Shown: positions 1 to 8,742, counted from the first letter of the stretch. The stretch is 64,000 bases of DNA from Burkholderiales bacterium (GCA_016223165.1 JACRPO010000002.1:1-64000); one strand, 5' to 3'. The notes: a model not told the origin generated them from the sequence alone. Program-made: numbers and translations.

Positions 1-891
1 CGGCTCCCACTGGATCTGGCTGAGCAGCGTCTGCTCGGCCGCCGCGCCGTCCTTGGCCAGCGTCACGGCGCTGGGCAATCCTCCCGTGTACGTGATGCGC
101 ACCACCCGCCCGCTCGGGTACTGCATGCTCGTCACGTTGCCCGCACCGTCGTACGCGTACGTCACCGTGCGGCTGACCTCGCTGGCGTTGGCGCCGGTGG
201 CCGCCTTGACGCGCTGCGTGTCGGTGAGCACACGGCCTTGGGCGTCGTAGGTGTACTGGGTGGAACTCACCGGCGACTCGGTGGAGGTCAGCCGGCCGAT
301 GCCGTTGGCGTACCCCGCTCCCGTCTGGTCGTAGCTCCAGCTGTGCGTGATGCTCGTCTGGCCCGACTGGCTGTACACCACGCTCGTGGGCCGGTTCAGC
401 GCGTCGTAGGTGTAGCTCGCCAGCGCGCCGCGGCTGTCGGTGCGCGTGAGCAGGTTGCCTGCTGCGTCGTAGGTGTGCGTGGCCGTGCCTGTGTCGGGGC
501 TCACCAGGCTCGTCGCGTCGCCTAAACCGTTGCGCGGGTACTGCGTCACCAGGTTGCGCGGGTCGGTCACCTGGGTCAGCTCGTCGCGCCCGCTGTAGCC
601 GAAGCGCGTGATGCCGGCCTTGGCGTCGGTGCTGTCCTTGGGCCGGTGCAGCGCGTCGTAGCTCGTGCTCGTCGCGAAGTCGAAGCCGCTGACCGCCGGC
701 GCGTGGATCACCTTGGTGCGGTTGCCGTTCGCGTCGTACTCCAGCTTGCGCACCGGGGCCGGGGAGACGGGCGGCGGGGGGAGTTGAGCCCAGGCCGGCG
801 CGATGGATATCGCAATCACCATGGTGACCGCCCAGCCCGCCAATGCGCGCACGGCGCACGGCCGAACTCGAAGCGGAGGGCTTGTCATCAT
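1..891 (-). CDS. RHS/YD-repeat protein, N-terminal part (runs off window)
   Basis: Reading the minus strand from an ATG-ATG pair at 891 gives 297 open codons to the window edge. The first ~35 residues form a signal peptide (hydrophobic WAVTMVIAISIAPAWA, then Ala-Gln) followed by a Pro-rich linker. After that come repeated YD motifs: LEYDANGNRTK, TSYDALHRPKD, HTYDAAGNLLTRTD, YTYDALNRPTS, YTYDAQGRVLTD, YAYDGAGNVTS. This is the shell-forming repeat of RHS/YD proteins, which often carry a variable C-terminal toxin; that end lies outside the window, so toxin status is unknown. No strong ribosome-binding site is visible. The start is chosen because it is followed directly by the signal peptide. Confidence 0.85.
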   Translation of the reverse strand, partial: MMTSPPLRVRPCAVRALAGWAVTMVIAISIAPAWAQLPPPPVSPAPVRKLEYDANGNRTKVIHAPAVSGFDFATSTSYDALHRPKDSTDAKAGITRFGYSGRDELTQVTDPRNLVTQYPRNGLGDATSLVSPDTGTATHTYDAAGNLLTRTDSRGALASYTYDALNRPTSVVYSQSGQTSITHSWSYDQTGAGYANGIGRLTSTESPVSSTQYTYDAQGRVLTDTQRVKAATGANASEVSRTVTYAYDGAGNVTSMQYPSGRVVRITYTGGLPSAVTLAKDGAAAEQTLLSQIQWEP

Positions 892-996
892 CTGTCACTC
901 ATCGCACTGCAGGGTAAAGACCTGAGACCGAGTCCACGTGACACCAAAGCTCCAAGACCTGACCAAGACCTCTAAAACCCCGAAGCCCCGGATGAG

Positions 997-1518
997 TCAA
1001 TGAGATCTAGGCCTGACACTATGCGAGAACGTAGCGCAAGTTATCTGGAGGACGCTGCCACGAGAGAAATGAAGTTCATGGGTAATTGCCCGATCATCAT
1101 CGGCAAGCCTGACCTCATGCATCAACAAATCACCATGGCCGATGCCGATTGACGGCGGACCATCGATCGCAGCTGGGCTCACAAGGTTGTAGTCGCGAAC
1201 GCCTCGGTAGCTGAGACAAATGTCGAAGTCGTGATAAGGGCCTAGGAGTCGACAGTCAATCTGGATTCCTCGAACCTCCGAGCGCTCTCCAGTCGCCGGT
1301 TCCGAGATGGAGAGATTTTCAAGCCACGCGTCATGCAGACTTTGATGACTGGTGAGGTCATAGTTTCTCGAATCGGCGGCAAAGGCAAACACCTCTGGCG
1401 GAAGCCTGTGTTTCACGCGCAGAAGGTACTCGAAGTACGGCTGTAGATTCCAACCCCCGTCTGGATCCTCAACGATGAACTGCATGTGCGGTAGCCGACT
1501 CACATCTCGCAAGGACAA
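997..1518 (-). CDS. Hypothetical protein, 173 aa
   Basis: I do not recognise this family. It is a soluble protein with no signal peptide or membrane helix, acidic and rich in aromatic residues; its central part contains LLGPYHDFDICLSYRGV. An internal Met at residue 12 (start about 1485) is an alternative start. The DNA is visibly less GC-rich than its neighbours and codon choice is less biased, which suggests recent acquisition. It is transcribed just ahead of the RHS gene, with about 105 bases between. Small variable proteins near RHS genes are often immunity proteins, but those normally lie downstream of their toxin, so that role is only a guess. Confidence 0.6.
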   Translation of the reverse strand: MSLRDVSRLPHMQFIVEDPDGGWNLQPYFEYLLRVKHRLPPEVFAFAADSRNYDLTSHQSLHDAWLENLSISEPATGERSEVRGIQIDCRLLGPYHDFDICLSYRGVRDYNLVSPAAIDGPPSIGIGHGDLLMHEVRLADDDRAITHELHFSRGSVLQITCATFSHSVRPRSH

Positions 1519-1779
1519 GTCTCCTCAGGCGGCGCCATGCATTGACCGGGATCGGCACCGATTTGCTCGGCCGCAACCGCGCACACGCACTGCTCGAAGG
1601 AGCCCTTCTGGCACGCCTCCAAAGTCATTGCATGTATCGCAATGCCCGCTGGCCCAAGAATGCGGGCAGTATTCCCAAAGCGCAGCCAACGCGCTCATCC
1701 CACGCCTGCCTTTCCGCTTCACGGCCCCGCCGGCGGGCCAGAGTTCTCGCCCCTCGAGTTCGTCCCTCGAGTTCGCCCC

Positions 1780-4700
1780 TCACGCATCGAGCACCACCCG
1801 CCCGCCCGCGTGCGCCGCGCGCGAGCAGCACAGGATGATGCGCGTCTCGCGCTCCTTGCGGCCGAGCACCACGTCGCGGTGTTCGATCTCGTCGGAGGCG
1901 GCGGCGTCGTAGCGCGTTGCGCACACGCCGCACAGGCCGTCGGTGCACTTCACGTCGACCGGCCATCCCGCCGCGGCCAGCACGTCGGTGGCGCGTTGGT
2001 CGACCGACACGGCCAGCTCGCGCCCGGAGCGCGCCAGCACGAGCGTGAACGGCTTGTTCACCCACGCCGCATCACCCGGCACGCTGAAGTACTCGCGGTG
2101 CAGCGCCTCCTCGGGCCAGCCACGCGCTGCGGCGGCGGCGAAGGCGGCGTCCATGTAGGCGGCCGAGCCGCAGGCGTAGAGATGCGCCCCCGGCGAGTGG
2201 GCCGGCACGACGAGCGCGAAGTCGGCACGCGTGCCCTCGTCGCTGAAGTGCAGGTGGACGCGATCGCGCCACGGCGCGCCGAGCAGTTCGCGGGCGAAGC
2301 CGGCGGCGCGCCGGCTGCGAGCGCTGTAGTGCAGCTCGAACGGCCGCCCGAGGGCATGCAGCCGGCGCGCCATGGCGAGCAGCGGCGTGATGCCGATGCC
2401 GCCGGCCAGCAGCAGCGAGTGGCTCGCCTCCTCGTGCAGCGCGAAGTGGTTGCGCGGCCGGCTCACGAAGACCTTCCGCCCCGGCCGGAAGGCGCGGAAC
2501 ATCAGCGCCGAGCCGCCGCGGCCGGGGCCGCCCTCGCTCGGTGGCGCCTCGCGCTGCACGCCGAGCACGTAGCGCGAGCGGTCGGCCGGGTCGCCGGCCA
2601 GGCTGAAGGCGCGCTGGTACTCGGGCGCCACCACCACGTCCAAGTGCGCGCCGGCGTCGAACGGCGGCAGCTCGCCGCCCTCCTCCAGCGCTGCGAGCTC
2701 GAAGCGCACCACGCCCTCGGCCAGGTCGTCGCGCTTGACGAGCCGCACCGGAAACACCGGCGGCTCGCCCACGAGCGGCGCCGGCCCGGGCGCCAGCCCC
2801 TCGGTGCGGCCGGCAGCAAGGCGCGCGCGGTAGTCGGCCGGCGCCAGCAGCGCGCGATAGCGCGCGATGCCCTCCTCACGGTTCACGGGGTGCACCACCG
2901 GATAGGGCGGCGGCATGCGGTCGGCCGGGTACACGGCCAGCGTCTGGTCTTCGTGGCGCAGCTTCAACCCGCGACTGAGGCCACGCCGATGCGTCTGCGC
3001 CGCGGCCACGTAGCGCCCGCTCGCGCGGTCGAGCTCGATGTCCCACCACCACTTCTTCACCGGGTTGATGTCACCGCGGCCGAGCGCGTCGTCGAGCTTG
3101 GCGAGCCAGGGCGCGGCGCGCGGCAGGTTCGTCGCGGCCCAGCGGAACGGCGCCTCGGCGAACAGCCCTTCCAGGTTCCACGGGCAGGTCTTCATGCAAC
3201 GCCCGCACATGCCGCCGGCGGCGTTGGTGATGCGGTAGCGGGCGCACTTCTCGGCGTCGCTCTTCCAGATCTCGTAGCCGTTGTAGACGACCTTCGGCCC
3301 GGCCGTGATGGCGCCCGAGGGGCATTCGCGCGCGCACTTGTTGCAGCTCTCGCAGAAGCGCTGCAGGCCGAAGTCGATGGGCGCATCGGGCACCATCGGC
3401 ATGTCGGTGGTGACGGTGCCACTCTTCAGGCGCGGGCCGAGGAAGGGGTTGAGGATGACCTCGCCGATGCGGCTCACCTCGCCCAGGCCGGACAGCAGCA
3501 GGAGCGGCGGCTGCAGCACGTCGCCGTCGAGCACCGAGTGCACGCGCGCCGACCAGCCGAGCCGGCGGATCTGCTCGGCGACGATGCCGCCCATGAGCGA
3601 GAAGCGCAGGTAGGCGCGCATGCTCTGCGCCACGCTGATCCAATCGTCGCCGCTCGCGCCTTCCATCGTCTCGTGGCCCTGGTCGAGCAGCAGGTTGACG
3701 GCGTTGGCGTGGCAGGGCACGAGCTCGTTGCCACCGGCATCGTGCGAGTACCAGGCCCAGCGCGGCACGGCGCACAGGCCCACCGCGTCGGCACCCAGGT
3801 AGTAGCTCGCGGCCTTCAGGTTGTCGGCATTGCGTGCCGGGTCGGCCGTGGTGGGCGACACCGGCGCGCGAGCCTCCCCGAACTGCAGCAGCAGCAGCGC
3901 CCCGAGGGCGCGCCGCGCGCAGGCGCCGATGGGGCTCTTCATCACGTAGTGCGCGTTCTTCGCGTCCTCCTGCACCGCGCTGCCGAGGTCGCCGAAGAGC
4001 GCGCGCGCGAAGAAGTCGGCGCGCTTGGGAAAGCGCGGCACGCGCTCGTGGTCGATGAAGGTGGTGGGTTCGCTGCGACGCTTCAGCGTCTCGAAGGGGT
4101 AGGCGCCGGCCCGGAACTCGCGCTTCGCGTATGCCTCGTGCTGCCACGCATTCTTCAGCGCCGCGCGGCCGGGCGGGCCGCCCAGCCACCAGGCCGGCCC
4201 GCGCGTGCGCAGCGCCGGCTGCCGCGACGCCAGCGGCTCGTCGGCCGCCATCTCGAAGGTCGTGCTCACGGCGGCGAGCGCGAAACGTTCGCCGAGCCAC
4301 GGGTTCGTGCGGCCGTCGGGCAACACGAGCCCGGCGGCGCGCGCGAGGTGCGCCAGGTGCACGTCGCTGCAACTCGCGCTGTGCGCCCGGGCCTCGAAGC
4401 CGAGCATGCGCAGGTAGGTCGAGAGCAGCACGGCCGTCTGCGCCGCCAGCACCGCGGCCCGGTGCGCCTGCGTGCCGGCGATCCAGTCGCATCCAGGCTC
4501 GCCCGGGCGCGGGTCGCGCGGGTACTCGACGGCGATGACCAGGGCATGCGTGTGGTGCGTGACCGGCCCGTGCACCTGGCGCGCCGACTCCAGCACGTCG
4601 GCGAGGATCATGTCCATGCCGGCCGCGAAGCTCACCGGCTGGTTGGCTTCGAGCTCGGCACCGAGCGCGGCCACGTGCGGGTTGCGGATCGGCTCGGCGA

Positions 4701-5040
4701 GCAGCGCCTCGGGGGGCAGCCGGCCGAGGCCCATCATCGAGGCATCGAAGTAGTAGCCGGCCGCCTTCAGGTGGCGCGCGCGCTCTTCGGGATCGGCGGG
4801 CACCTCGGCGCGCTGCGCGTTGACGGCGCCGTCGCGCACGAGGTCGAACATGGCCATGTAGCGGCCGATGGCAGGGGCCAGCGTCGCGGCCAGTTCCGGC
4901 GCGTCGAACGACAGCGGCCACATCGGCGGCAGTGGCGGCATCGCCGGGTCCGGCGGCCCGGGATGCGGCGCGCGGGCCAGCCGCTCCAGCGGCCAGGGCC
5001 CGAGATGCACGGGCCGGTGGCGATAGGAGAACCAGCGCAT
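1780..5040 (-). CDS. Self-sufficient reductive dehalogenase (RdhA core fused to flavin reductase and ferredoxin domains)
   Basis: The product of ~1086 aa has the architecture of catabolic, oxygen-tolerant reductive dehalogenases such as BhbA and NpRdhA. Residues ~1-540 hold the cobalamin-type core. Two Fe-S motifs follow: CESCNKCARECP near 563 and the C...MCGRCMKTCPW segment near 600. From ~760 there is a ferredoxin-NADP reductase-like module (RAFSLAGDP flavin motif, GGIGITPLL nucleotide motif near 883), and from ~1010 a plant-type [2Fe-2S] domain (CTDGLCGVC plus a distal Cys). Such enzymes take electrons from NAD(P)H and remove halogen from aromatic or phenolic substrates in the cytoplasm. 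There is no Tat signal or RdhB anchor, as expected for this class. A GTG two codons upstream (5046) is an alternative start. Substrate unknown; a related B12 oxidoreductase role remains possible. Confidence 0.8.
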   Translation of the reverse strand: MRWFSYRHRPVHLGPWPLERLARAPHPGPPDPAMPPLPPMWPLSFDAPELAATLAPAIGRYMAMFDLVRDGAVNAQRAEVPADPEERARHLKAAGYYFDASMMGLGRLPPEALLAEPIRNPHVAALGAELEANQPVSFAAGMDMILADVLESARQVHGPVTHHTHALVIAVEYPRDPRPGEPGCDWIAGTQAHRAAVLAAQTAVLLSTYLRMLGFEARAHSASCSDVHLAHLARAAGLVLPDGRTNPWLGERFALAAVSTTFEMAADEPLASRQPALRTRGPAWWLGGPPGRAALKNAWQHEAYAKREFRAGAYPFETLKRRSEPTTFIDHERVPRFPKRADFFARALFGDLGSAVQEDAKNAHYVMKSPIGACARRALGALLLLQFGEARAPVSPTTADPARNADNLKAASYYLGADAVGLCAVPRWAWYSHDAGGNELVPCHANAVNLLLDQGHETMEGASGDDWISVAQSMRAYLRFSLMGGIVAEQIRRLGWSARVHSVLDGDVLQPPLLLLSGLGEVSRIGEVILNPFLGPRLKSGTVTTDMPMVPDAPIDFGLQRFCESCNKCARECPSGAITAGPKVVYNGYEIWKSDAEKCARYRITNAAGGMCGRCMKTCPWNLEGLFAEAPFRWAATNLPRAAPWLAKLDDALGRGDINPVKKWWWDIELDRASGRYVAAAQTHRRGLSRGLKLRHEDQTLAVYPADRMPPPYPVVHPVNREEGIARYRALLAPADYRARLAAGRTEGLAPGPAPLVGEPPVFPVRLVKRDDLAEGVVRFELAALEEGGELPPFDAGAHLDVVVAPEYQRAFSLAGDPADRSRYVLGVQREAPPSEGGPGRGGSALMFRAFRPGRKVFVSRPRNHFALHEEASHSLLLAGGIGITPLLAMARRLHALGRPFELHYSARSRRAAGFARELLGAPWRDRVHLHFSDEGTRADFALVVPAHSPGAHLYACGSAAYMDAAFAAAAARGWPEEALHREYFSVPGDAAWVNKPFTLVLARSGRELAVSVDQRATDVLAAAGWPVDVKCTDGLCGVCATRYDAAASDEIEHRDVVLGRKERETRIILCCSRAAHAGGRVVLDA

Positions 5041-5066
5041 GGCCACGGCGTCCGAGCGGTCTCGGC

Positions 5067-5083
5067 CTCTCAGAGGTTGAGAG
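5067..5083. repeat. Short palindromic motif, copy 1
   Basis: CTCTCAGAGGTTGAGAG pairs CTCTCA with TGAGAG around a GAGGT core. A near-identical copy (one base different) lies at 39882-39898. Both sit between two same-strand genes, here between the GntR regulator and the dehalogenase gene. Possible roles are an RNA hairpin between cistrons or a regulator site; nothing decides between them. Confidence 0.5.
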
Positions 5084-5154
5084 TGCTTCGAGCGTGCCCG
5101 AGCAGCGCGCCAGAAGGTGTCCGGGCCAGGCGCAAGTGCGTGCCTCTCGACCTC

Positions 5155-6003
5155 TCAGCGCGTCACCGGCCGTGGCACCGCGCCGCGCGCGGCGCCGGTG
5201 GCGCGTGGCGCGCGCTTGGTGTTCGGCTCGGGAGCCCTCCCCGCGGCCCGCACCGGCAGGGCGGATGCCGCCGGCGCTACCACCGGTACGGGCGGGCGGC
5301 GGCCACGCGACTTCAATGCCGCCTCGATGTCCTCGCGCGCGCTGTCGATGAGCGCGAGGCTGGCGCGCTCGGCGCGTGCCGGCTGGCGCGCGATGACGGC
5401 GTCGAGGATGGCGCGGTGCTGCGGCAGCGATCCCGCCGCGCGCCCCGGCTGCGCGGTGCTGACTTCGAAGCTGGAGCGCAGCAGCGCACCGAGCGCCTTG
5501 CTCATCTGCACCATCATGCGGTTGTGGGCGGCGCGCAGCAGCGTCTGGTGGAAGCGCAGGTCGCTCGTCACGTAGTCGCCGCTCTGCCCATGCACCGCCG
5601 CACGCATGCCGGCGTAGGCGGCTTCGAGCTCGGCGATGTCGGCCGGCGTCGCGCGCTCGGCGGCCAGGCGCACGGCCGCCGGCTCGACGACGCGGCGCAG
5701 CTCCTGGACGTCCTGCAGGAACTCGCGCGTCAGCCCGACGCGTGACTGCCAGGCCACGACGTCGGGGTCGAACCAGTTCCACTGCTCGGCCGGGCGCACG
5801 CGCGTGCCGACCTTGGGGCCGATGGAGACCAGGCCCTTGGCGGCGAGCGACTTCACGGCCTCGCGCACCACCGTGCGGCTGACGCCCAGCGCCTGGCAAA
5901 GCGCCGGCTCGGGCGGCAGCGAGCTGCCCTCGGAGTGCACGCCGGCGACGATGGCCTCGCCGAGGCGGTCGCGGATGTGGCCGTGGAAGGTTTGCGGTGG
6001 CAC
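5155..6003 (-). CDS. GntR/FadR-family transcriptional regulator
   Basis: About 282 aa from a GTG start. The winged helix-turn-helix at ~10-75 reads GHIRDRLGEAIVAG...LPPEPALCQALGVSRTVVREAVKSLAAKGLV. It is followed by an FCD ligand-binding domain with the metal-site style DLRFHQTLLRAAHN. FCD regulators bind sugar acids or other organic acids. The last ~50 residues are Pro/Ala/Arg-rich and probably disordered. GTG at 6003 is preferred because the cupin stop at 6036 lies just upstream and the HTH begins soon after. It lies in a minus-strand series between sugar-acid genes and the dehalogenase gene, so it could control either; 9829-9840 is a candidate site. Confidence 0.85.
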   Translation of the reverse strand: MPPQTFHGHIRDRLGEAIVAGVHSEGSSLPPEPALCQALGVSRTVVREAVKSLAAKGLVSIGPKVGTRVRPAEQWNWFDPDVVAWQSRVGLTREFLQDVQELRRVVEPAAVRLAAERATPADIAELEAAYAGMRAAVHGQSGDYVTSDLRFHQTLLRAAHNRMMVQMSKALGALLRSSFEVSTAQPGRAAGSLPQHRAILDAVIARQPARAERASLALIDSAREDIEAALKSRGRRPPVPVVAPAASALPVRAAGRAPEPNTKRAPRATGAARGAVPRPVTR

Positions 6004-6035
6004 GGCAGAGGTCAGGGTGGCCAGGGTGGTGGCGC

Positions 6036-6458
6036 TCAGCTGCGCACGAACAGGGTCTGCAAGGGCTCGTCGCCCACCTGGCGGCTCCAGTGGCCGTGCA
6101 CCCTGGCGTCGAAGCTGGCGCCGGCGGGCACGAGGTCGGCGCTGTAGAAGTGCTCGCCGGGCCTGAAGGTCCGCGAGCTGCCGTCCTGCAGGCCGATCTC
6201 CATCAGCCCGCCGAGGATGAACACCCATTGCGGGCTCTCGGTGCAGTGGAACTCGCTGCGAAAGCCCACCGGGCTCAGGCGCAGCTGGTAGCCGCCGCTG
6301 GCCATCAACGCCGACAGGCGCGCCTGCGGCTTGCCTTCGGTGAGCGGCACCACCTCCTCGCGGAAGCGGGCGCTGCCGTCGCGGTCGGTGAACAGCACCA
6401 CCTTGGTGAAGGTGGGCATGGACGCGGGCGTGGAGGTGGGCGTGGAAGGTTCAGCCAT
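6036..6458 (-). CDS. Cupin-domain protein
   Basis: 140 aa small beta-barrel protein. The cupin part covers ~45-125: FHCTESPQWVFILGGLMEIGLQDG followed by FRPGEHFYSADLVPAGASFDARV. A good AGAAGGA ribosome-binding site precedes ATG 6458. Only part of the usual His/Glu metal set is present, so enzymatic activity is uncertain; similar small cupins act in sugar-acid handling or sensing. It lies between gluconokinase and the GntR regulator, about 30 bases from each open frame, and is probably co-transcribed with them. Confidence 0.75.
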   Translation of the reverse strand: MAEPSTPTSTPASMPTFTKVVLFTDRDGSARFREEVVPLTEGKPQARLSALMASGGYQLRLSPVGFRSEFHCTESPQWVFILGGLMEIGLQDGSSRTFRPGEHFYSADLVPAGASFDARVHGHWSRQVGDEPLQTLFVRS

Positions 6459-6505
6459 GGGTCTCGTCCTTCTTCGATCAAGGCGTGGCATGGGGGTGAT
6501 CATCG

Positions 6506-7057
6506 TCACCCACCTGCCGAGGGCAACGCGCGCGCTGCATGGCGCGCCCGCAGCCAGGCCAGGGCGACCGCCGCGAGCTCCGCCGGCGCCGGGCCGATGG
6601 GCAAACCGAGCGCCGCCTCGTCGGCCTCGGGCACCTCCAGCGCCTGCAGCTGGCTTTGCAGCAACGAAGGCGGCATGTAGTGGCCCTGGCGCGAAGCCAT
6701 GCGCTCGGCCAGCAGCTCGCGCGGACCGTGCAGGAAGACGAGGCGCAGCTCGGGTGCGGCGGCGCGCAGCAGGTCGCGGTAGCGCCGCTTCAGCGCCGAG
6801 CAGGTGACGACGACGCCCTCGCCGCACTGCGCGGCGGCGGCCAGCACGGACGCGGTCTTCTCGAGCCAGCCCTGGCGGTCGGCGTCGGTGAGCGGCGTGC
6901 CGGCGGCCATCAGCGCCACGTTCTCGGGCGGATGGAGCTCGTCGCCTTCGACGTAGCGCCAACCCGTCGCCTCGGCGAGCGCGCGGCCCACGCTGCTCTT
7001 GCCGCAGCCGCTGACGCCCATCACGACGACGCGGGCGGCGGGTGGCACTTCCTTCAC
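6506..7057 (-). CDS. gntK: Gluconokinase
   Basis: 183 aa, the usual length for GntK. The Walker A motif GVSGCGKSS is at ~14-22, and further landmarks are WRYVEGDELHPPENVALMAAGTPL and CSALKRRYRDLLR. It phosphorylates D-gluconate with ATP to 6-phosphogluconate in the cytoplasm, feeding the Entner-Doudoroff or pentose-phosphate route. The first codon is GTG at 7057; ATG at 7021 would cut into the beta-strand before Walker A and is less likely. It belongs to the minus-strand group with hydroxyacid dehydrogenases and a cupin, which fits aldonate use. Confidence 0.9.
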   Translation of the reverse strand: MKEVPPAARVVVMGVSGCGKSSVGRALAEATGWRYVEGDELHPPENVALMAAGTPLTDADRQGWLEKTASVLAAAAQCGEGVVVTCSALKRRYRDLLRAAAPELRLVFLHGPRELLAERMASRQGHYMPPSLLQSQLQALEVPEADEAALGLPIGPAPAELAAVALAWLRARHAARALPSAGG

Positions 7058-7601
7058 GTCAGTTGCTCCACCGCGCTTCGCGCGACCCGCGACATGAAAC
7101 GGACCGGCGGGTTGCGACGCATTGCGGTCGTTCGCGAGCGGCGGTGTTGCGTGCCACCACGGTGGCGGCAGGCCGCTGCCGGTGCCCGCGTTCGCAGGCC
7201 CATCGCGGGCGACCGGCTCGAGACTGCCACCGTTTCCTCATCAACACCGTCGTGCCCTGCAACCGTCCGTCCGACCGCGAACAAGTGCCTGCGCCCGCCG
7301 GCACCGGCATCGTCCTGCGGCACCGACGGTGGCGTGCCGCCGGGTGGCATGCTCCCCGTGGTGGCTGGGCGTGGGGTGTGGGGGGCGCGGACGCAGGGAG
7401 GATTCGCGGTCGCCCCCGGGGTGGCAAGTCGAAGCGGTGTTGAAGAGGCGCCGCTCGCAGCCAGAAGTCGTAGACCCGCGAGCGGCGACCGGAGACCGCG
7501 CCCCCCGCACCCCGCGCCCCGCCACGGCCCACGCACGCACAGCGTGTGCGCACCGCCGTGCCAAGCGGACAGCGGCAATGCGCCGCCAAGTGCCTGTCGT
7601 T
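7058..7601. other. Gene-free stretch upstream of gntK
   Basis: About 540 bases without a convincing reading frame on either strand; every long frame here is a shadow rich in Arg and Pro. It presumably holds the gntK promoter. A small perfect inverted repeat GCCACC-AC-GGTGGC is present near 7160. I see no tRNA, terminator with a T-run, or mobile-element end. Confidence 0.5.
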
Positions 7602-8681
7602 TCACGTCAATCCGGCGCTGCCCTGCAACGCCTGCGCATCGAGCCCGACACTCGTGGCCGCGTCGAGGATCTGCTGCCAGGTCGTGCCGTCCACCGGCAG
7701 CCCCTGGGCCAGGCGCTCGGCGCGCATGCGCCGTTCGGGCTCGCCGGCGAGCAGCACGCGCTCGTGCCCCTCGCGCGGGCGGATCTGCAGCAGCGCGGCG
7801 ACGAACTCCTCGGCCGCCGCCTCCCAGCCGTCGCTGCCGTGCAGCGCGCGCGGGTCGATGATCACCGAGAGCATGCCGTTCAGCACACGCTGCTGGCTGC
7901 CGTCGCCGCGGTGGCCGACGAGGCCGGCGGCGAGCGCGCCGCCGAGGAGCTCGCACAGCACGGCCAGGCCCGAGCCCTTGTGCTGGCCGAAGGGCAGCAA
8001 GGCGCCAAAGGGCGGCTGCACGGTCCAGCGCGGGTCGGTGGTGGCACGGCCTTCATCGTCGATCAGGCAGCCCTCGGGCACCGGCTCGCCCTTGTTGAAG
8101 GCGACACGCGTCTTGCCCTGCGCGATGGTGCTGGTGGCGAAGTCGAGAATCATCGGCGGCCGCCCCTTCAGCGGCACGCCGGCCGTGAACGGGTTGGTGC
8201 CGAAGCCCGCCTTGGCGCCGCCGAAGGGCGCCACGATGGGCCGCGCCAGCACGTTGACGAAGTGCAGCGAGATCATGCCGGCCGCCACCGCCATCTCGGC
8301 CCACGCACCGATGCGCCCGAGGTGATGCGCGTTGCCGAGCGCGACGATGGCGCAGCCGAGCGAGCGAGCGCGCTGAATGCCGAGTGCCATCGTCTCGGCG
8401 CCCACCACCTGGCCGAAGCCGGCGTCGCCGTCCAGCCGCAGCAGCGCGCCTGCGTCGAGCACCGTGCGCACATGCGCGTTGACCTTCAGCCCGCCCTCGC
8501 GCACGGCGCCGACGTAGCGCGGCAGCATGCCGATGCCGTGCGAATCGTGGCCGGCGAGGTTGGCCTCGACGAGGTTGTCGGCTACCGCGGCCGCCTCGGC
8601 ATCGCTGCTGCCGCAGCCCATGACGAGCAGGCGCATGGCCGCGCGCAGCGGCTCGTGCGCGATCAGCAGCATCTCGGCCAT
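7602..8681 (-). CDS. Ldh-type malate/L-lactate dehydrogenase family oxidoreductase
   Basis: 359 aa, full length for the family of NAD(P)-dependent dehydrogenases unrelated to classical Rossmann enzymes (YlbC, ComC, ureidoglycolate dehydrogenase, DpkA). Diagnostic motifs are NLVEANLAGHDSHGIGMLPRY near the N-terminus, GNAHHLGRIG, GFGTNPFTAGVP, and the DFATSTIAQGKTRVA region. It probably reduces or oxidises a 2-hydroxy/2-keto acid made from sugar acids. It follows the D-2-hydroxyacid dehydrogenase with ~60 bases between, so the two are probably in one transcript. The exact substrate cannot be read from the sequence. Confidence 0.88.
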   Translation of the reverse strand: MAEMLLIAHEPLRAAMRLLVMGCGSSDAEAAAVADNLVEANLAGHDSHGIGMLPRYVGAVREGGLKVNAHVRTVLDAGALLRLDGDAGFGQVVGAETMALGIQRARSLGCAIVALGNAHHLGRIGAWAEMAVAAGMISLHFVNVLARPIVAPFGGAKAGFGTNPFTAGVPLKGRPPMILDFATSTIAQGKTRVAFNKGEPVPEGCLIDDEGRATTDPRWTVQPPFGALLPFGQHKGSGLAVLCELLGGALAAGLVGHRGDGSQQRVLNGMLSVIIDPRALHGSDGWEAAAEEFVAALLQIRPREGHERVLLAGEPERRMRAERLAQGLPVDGTTWQQILDAATSVGLDAQALQGSAGLT

Positions 8682-8700
8682 CGGGTGCCTTCCTCCCTCA

Positions 8701-8736
8701 GCGGACTCGGCGGACTCAGCGGACTCAGCGGATCCT
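8701..8736. repeat. 9-bp mini-tandem repeat
   Basis: Four 9-bp units of the type GCGGACTCA in a row (the last one diverged) lie between two co-oriented dehydrogenase genes. One of several unrelated short tandem arrays at gene junctions in this window. Confidence 0.75.
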
Positions 8737-8742
8737 GCGCCC

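Noticed and set aside
1642..5745. Very long plus-strand open frame opposite the dehalogenase and GntR genes
   Set aside because: Composition is Arg/Ala/His-rich without domains; it is the antisense shadow of high-GC coding DNA whose minus-strand frame has clear Fe-S and reductase motifs.
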